A DNA stretch of 9,139 bases from an uncultured Caulobacteraceae bacterium (GTDB lineage Bacteria; Pseudomonadota; Alphaproteobacteria; Caulobacterales; Caulobacteraceae), in assembly GCA_946482375.1 (NCBI GenBank), contig CAMLRH010000094.1:1-9139 (forward strand). The letters are read 5' to 3'. Made by a program: the position numbers and the translations under genes. Below the pieces are notes generated by a model. The model was not told the origin of the DNA. It did not search any database and was given only the letters and a program-made list of their open reading frames with translations. Below, piece after piece: positions 5,760 to 9,139 of this stretch (position 1 is the stretch's first letter; each line of letters starts with the position of its first letter).

Positions 5760-7817
5760 TCAGTGCTCCAGCAAATCCTTCCGGTAGGCGTCCAGGCTCC
5801 ACGGGCGGCCCAGGAACTCCTGTACCAGCACCGCAGCTGGCTTCGATCCCCCCTGCGCCAGCACGACGTCGCGGTAGCGCTTCGCTGTCGCGGTATCCCG
5901 CAGGTTGCCCTCGAACGGGCTGAACAGGTCCGAGCCGATCGCCTTGGACCAGGTGTAGGTGTAGTAGACCGCCGAATAGCCATCGAGATGGCCGAACGCG
6001 GCGTATGGGTGGCTCGTCTTCGGCAGGTCGAACGGGGCGTACTTCTCGTACTGCTGCTCGTAGAGGCCGAAGAGGTCCACCTGCGAGGGCGGGCGGTTGT
6101 AGTAGTTCAGCGACACCGCCGAGTAGCCGAGCTGGGTGCGGTCGCCCAGCGCCTCGCCGAACCAGCGCGCGGCGTTCATCTTGCGCACCAGGTCTTCCGG
6201 GATGGTCTCGCCCTTGGCGTTCACGGCGAAGGGCTTCAGCGTCTCGTAGTCCCAGACCCACTCCTCCAGCAGCTGCGAGGGCGCCTCGATGAAGTCGCGC
6301 TCGACGGCGTTGTAGGTCTGCACGCCCCAGTCCTGGCGGCCTGAGAACATGTTGTGCAGCAGGTGGCCGAACTCGTGGAGGAAGGTCTCGACCTGGCTGT
6401 GCTCCATCAGCCCGGTCGTGTGGTCGCCAAACGGGAAGTTGGTGACGAGCGTGCCGACGGGGATGACGCGGTCGGCCAGCCCGATGCGGGTCTGGAAGTG
6501 GGCGGCGTGACTGTACTTCCCCTCGCGCGGATGCAGGTCGAGATAGAAGCGGCCGATCAGCTGATCGCCTTCATAGAGCTCGTAGGCGCCGACGCTCGGA
6601 TCCCAGACCGGCGCGCCGACCCACGGGCGGATGTCGACGCTGAACAGGTCTTCGGTCAGCTGGAAGATGCCGTCCTTGACGTTGTTGAAGGCGAAGTACT
6701 GGCGCACGACCTGCGGGTCGACGTCGTACTCCTCCTTGCGGATCAGCTGGCTGAGGTAGCCGGTGCTCCAGCGAGGAACGGCGGTCGCCTGCGGGTCGAT
6801 CTTCTGCAGGCGGCCCAGCAGGCGGTTGTAGTCACGGGTCGCCGCCCCGCCCGACGCCTGCGCGATGTCGTCGATGAAGGCCTGCGCCTTCTCCGGCGTC
6901 TCGATCATCTTGTCCTCGGTGACCAGCCGCGCGTAGCTGTCGTAGCCGAGCGTCGTCGCCAGCTCGTGGCGCTTCTCCAGCAGCTGGCGCAGCACCGCCT
7001 CGTTCTCGGGCCAGGCGCGGTTGTCATAGACCTCCGACATCCGCTTCCGGACGGCCTCGTTCCGGGCATAGGTCATCAGCGGCTGGTAGTCCGGATACTC
7101 CGTCGTGATGCGGATCAGGCCGTCAGGACCCGGCTTGTGCTTTTCGATGTAGTCGGCGGGCAGGCCGGCCAGTTCCTCAGGCTTGACCATGATCTCGCGC
7201 CGCCCCTCGCGGATATTGCGCGCGAAGGTCAGGCCGACGGTGGTGATCTCCTTGCTCAGCGCCTCGATCTTCGCCCGCGTGGCGTCGTCCTTGTCGACGC
7301 CCGAGCGGCGGTAGTTGTCGAGCTGCTCGGTCAGGGCGAGCCGCGTGCGCTCGTCGGCGCCCGAGGCGTCTATGGCCTTCAGCCGCTCATAGATCGGCCG
7401 CGACAGGCTGATCTGGGTGCCCAGCGCATCCAGCCGCTCGACGCAGGCTTCCGAGGCGCTGCGGATGTCCTTGTCCGGATGCACCTGTGAGACCAGGTAT
7501 GCCTCCGACCCGCCCGCGTAGGCGACGCTATTCAGGGCGTCGTAGCGGCGGAAGGTCTGGCCGATGGTCGCGGGGCCCGTCTCGGTCTCCAGCAGGGTCC
7601 TGAGCGCCGTGGCGCGGCTGTAGAAGGCATCGCAGTTGGCGTTGACCTCGGCGACCGAGGCCGGCGTCAGGTTCTGCTTGGCGAGGAAGGCTTCAGCCTC
7701 GGCCGCGGCCGGATCGAACGCGGGCGCGACGACGATCGGATCCAACGGCGACATTGGCGCGGTCGCACAGCCCGACAGAGCGGCCGCCGCCGCAAAACCC
7801 AACAGTATCCGGCGCAT
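5760..7817 (-). CDS. M3-family metallopeptidase, lipoprotein
   Basis: This 685-residue zinc peptidase belongs to family M3 (oligopeptidase A / peptidyl-dipeptidase Dcp / thimet type), which cleaves short peptides inside a deep channel. The zinc site is HEFGH (His481, Glu482, His485), with the third ligand Glu511 in DFIEAPSQ. The C-terminal HLDGYSAVYYTYTWSKA near 610-626 is the usual substrate-binding Tyr region. The N-terminus is a lipoprotein signal: MRRILLGFAAAAALSGC, lipobox ALSGC, lipidated Cys17. The following Ala, not Asp, suggests outer-membrane sorting under the enterobacterial Lol rule. Start: GGGGAG lies 6 nt before the ATG at 7817, so upstream in-frame GTG 7847 and ATG 7835, which would bury the signal, are rejected. 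It lies 78 bp downstream of mfd on the same strand. Its likely role is turnover of peptides in the envelope. Confidence 0.94.
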   Translation of the reverse strand: MRRILLGFAAAAALSGCATAPMSPLDPIVVAPAFDPAAAEAEAFLAKQNLTPASVAEVNANCDAFYSRATALRTLLETETGPATIGQTFRRYDALNSVAYAGGSEAYLVSQVHPDKDIRSASEACVERLDALGTQISLSRPIYERLKAIDASGADERTRLALTEQLDNYRRSGVDKDDATRAKIEALSKEITTVGLTFARNIREGRREIMVKPEELAGLPADYIEKHKPGPDGLIRITTEYPDYQPLMTYARNEAVRKRMSEVYDNRAWPENEAVLRQLLEKRHELATTLGYDSYARLVTEDKMIETPEKAQAFIDDIAQASGGAATRDYNRLLGRLQKIDPQATAVPRWSTGYLSQLIRKEEYDVDPQVVRQYFAFNNVKDGIFQLTEDLFSVDIRPWVGAPVWDPSVGAYELYEGDQLIGRFYLDLHPREGKYSHAAHFQTRIGLADRVIPVGTLVTNFPFGDHTTGLMEHSQVETFLHEFGHLLHNMFSGRQDWGVQTYNAVERDFIEAPSQLLEEWVWDYETLKPFAVNAKGETIPEDLVRKMNAARWFGEALGDRTQLGYSAVSLNYYNRPPSQVDLFGLYEQQYEKYAPFDLPKTSHPYAAFGHLDGYSAVYYTYTWSKAIGSDLFSPFEGNLRDTATAKRYRDVVLAQGGSKPAAVLVQEFLGRPWSLDAYRKDLLEH

Positions 7818-7823
7818 CGAGAA

Positions 7824-7829
7824 CTCCCC
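7824..7829 (-). promoter_or_regulatory. Shine-Dalgarno site that sets the M3 peptidase start
   Basis: GGGGAG on the minus strand is 6 nt before the ATG at 7815-7817. This start puts the Arg-Arg and hydrophobic core of the lipoprotein signal at the very N-terminus, as expected. Confidence 0.75.
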
Positions 7830-7895
7830 TGACATGGTCCCAGCCACGCTAGGGTAGTTACCAGCGGTACGACAACGGCCCGCGTTAAATTGCTG

Positions 7896-9139
7896 TCATG
7901 CAGCCTTCGCCAGCTTGGCCAGCTGGGTGAGGATGCGTTCGGCGGCGTCGAGCCGTTGTTGCGGGGTTTCCCACTCGCCCTTCACGACGACCTTGTTGTC
8001 GGGGCGGACCTTCCAGACGGCCATGTTCTTGCCGATGAACTCCATCAGGCTGCCCGGGTTGGCGAAGTTGTCGTCCTTGAACGCCGCCACAGCGCCCTTC
8101 GGCCCGACGTCCAGCTTGGATACGTTGGCTTCGCGACACAGCCCCTTGATAGCCATGACCTTGAGCAGCTGGCCCGCTTCCGCCGGCAGCGGGCCGAAGC
8201 GGTCGATGAGTTCGGCGGCCAGCGCCTCGCGATCCTCGACCTTCTCGGCCTCCGACAGACGCCGGTAGAGCGCCAGCCGCACATTGAGGTCCGGCACGTA
8301 CTCTTCGGGGATGAGGACAGCCGCCCCGGTGTTGATCTGCGGCGACCAGGAGCGGTCGGCGTGCGCCGCCTCGTTCCCTTGCCGGGCGCGCAGTTCTGCG
8401 ACGGCGTCCTCCAGCATCTGTTGATAGAGCTCGACGCCGATCTCCTTGATGTGACCGGACTGCTCGTCGCCGAGCAGGTTGCCGCCGCCGCGGATATCGA
8501 GGTCGTGGCTGGCCAGCTGGAAGCCGGCGCCCAGGCTATCCAGCGACTGCAGCACCTTCAGCCGCTTCTCGGCCGACAGCGTGATCTGCTTCTCGTTCGG
8601 CGTGGTCAGGTAGGCGTAGGCGCGGGTCTTCGACCGTCCCACCCGTCCGCGCAGCTGATAGAGCTGGGCCAGGCCGAACATGTCGGCGCGGTGGACGATC
8701 AGGGTGTTGGCGGTCGGGATGTCGAGGCCGCTCTCGACGATCGTGGTCGAGACCAGCACGTCGTATTGGCCGTCGTAGAAGGCGCCCATCACCTCTTCGA
8801 GCTGGGTCGGCGCCATCTGGCCGTGGCCGACAACGAACTTCACCTCGGGGACTTGCTCGCGCAGAAAGCGCTCGATGTCCGTCAGGTCCTTGATGCGCGG
8901 CACGACGAAATAGGCCTGGCCGCCGCGGTACTTCTCGCGCAGCAGGGCCTCGCGCAGCGTCACCGGGTCCCAGGCGGTGATGTAGGTCCGCACCGCCAGC
9001 CGGTCGACCGGCGGAGTCGCGATGATGCTCATCTCGCGGATGCCGCTGAGCGCCATCTGCAAGGTGCGCGGGATCGGCGTCGCGGTCAGCGTCAGCATGT
9101 GGACGTCGGCGCGCAGCTCCTTGAGCTTCTCCTTGTGCT
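7896..9139 (-). CDS. mfd: Transcription-repair coupling factor Mfd, C-terminal part (partial)
   Basis: Mfd pushes or releases RNA polymerase stalled at DNA lesions and recruits UvrA for nucleotide excision repair. About 413 C-terminal residues of a protein usually near 1150 are present; the frame stays open through the right edge, so the start lies outside. Numbering from the first internal Met (9098), helicase motif III is TATPIPRT (5-12), the TRG and motif V region is [12 protein letters not shown] (117-128), and motif VI is QLRGRVGRS (148-156). [17 protein letters not shown] at 201-217 is characteristic of Mfd over RecG. The rest, about 245-400, is the C-terminal D7 autoinhibitory domain. 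It ends 78 bp before the M3 peptidase start, with no strong hairpin between, so readthrough is possible. Confidence 0.96.
   Translation of the reverse strand, partial: HKEKLKELRADVHMLTLTATPIPRTLQMALSGIREMSIIATPPVDRLAVRTYITAWDPVTLREALLREKYRGGQAYFVVPRIKDLTDIERFLREQVPEVKFVVGHGQMAPTQLEEVMGAFYDGQYDVLVSTTIVESGLDIPTANTLIVHRADMFGLAQLYQLRGRVGRSKTRAYAYLTTPNEKQITLSAEKRLKVLQSLDSLGAGFQLASHDLDIRGGGNLLGDEQSGHIKEIGVELYQQMLEDAVAELRARQGNEAAHADRSWSPQINTGAAVLIPEEYVPDLNVRLALYRRLSEAEKVEDREALAAELIDRFGPLPAEAGQLLKVMAIKGLCREANVSKLDVGPKGAVAAFKDDNFANPGSLMEFIGKNMAVWKVRPDNKVVVKGEWETPQQRLDAAERILTQLAKLAKAA

Noticed and set aside
6354..7490. A 378-codon plus-strand frame opposite the M3 peptidase.
   Set aside because: Antisense shadow in GC-rich DNA, with Val/Leu/Arg-rich composition and no domain.
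7818..7847. Upstream starts (GTG 7847, ATG 7835) for the M3 peptidase.
   Set aside because: They would put ten or six extra polar residues before the lipoprotein signal and would span the GGGGAG ribosome-binding site.
7848..7895. A possible terminator or promoter between mfd and the M3 peptidase gene.
   Set aside because: No stable stem is visible, and the best -35-like box (TTGTCG, 7870-7875 minus) has no good partner at proper spacing.

Overview
The window is high-GC, gene-dense bacterial chromosome, most likely from an alphaproteobacterium of the Caulobacteraceae (Caulobacter, Brevundimonas or Phenylobacterium type). This rests on three things: strong GC bias at third codon positions, an apparent ortholog of the Caulobacter cell-cycle regulator PopA, and intergenic paired palindromes of the kind scattered through such genomes. 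It is inference, since no rRNA or other phylogenetic marker is present. No mobile gene, CRISPR array, tRNA or rRNA was seen.

Layout, left to right. 1-88: a doublet of inverted palindromes. 89-955 (-): the non-homologous end-joining protein Ku. 1009-1233 (+): a small TusA-family sulfurtransferase, divergent from ku and overlapping by 26 bp, tail to tail, with a YihY/BrkB inner-membrane protein (1208-2137, -). 2138-2436: a non-coding gap holding a minus-strand cUUCGg-capped terminator-like hairpin, a short coding-like scrap that ends inside it, and a second palindrome doublet. 2437-3564 (-): a family III CoA-transferase resembling alpha-methylacyl-CoA racemase, with its catalytic His, Asp and Glu in place. 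3565-3668: a divergent control region with an 18-bp dyad. 3669-4982 (+): a REC-REC-GGDEF protein with a degenerate cyclase site and an intact c-di-GMP inhibitory site, probably PopA. 4997-5644 (+): a cytoplasmic FrnE/DsbA-like oxidoreductase, probably co-transcribed with it. 5648-5756: a third palindrome doublet filling the gap between convergent genes. 5760-7817 (-): an M3 metallopeptidase made as a lipoprotein. 7896-9139 (-): the C-terminal part of the transcription-repair coupling factor Mfd, cut by the window edge.

The genes do not form one pathway. Two concern DNA repair (Ku, Mfd), one c-di-GMP signalling and cell-cycle proteolysis (PopA), one branched acyl-CoA metabolism, and the rest sulfur or thiol chemistry, peptide turnover and the envelope. 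This looks like ordinary core chromosome. The most interesting parts are the PopA-like effector, the directional terminator with a possible gene remnant, and three sequence-unrelated repeats built to the same plan.
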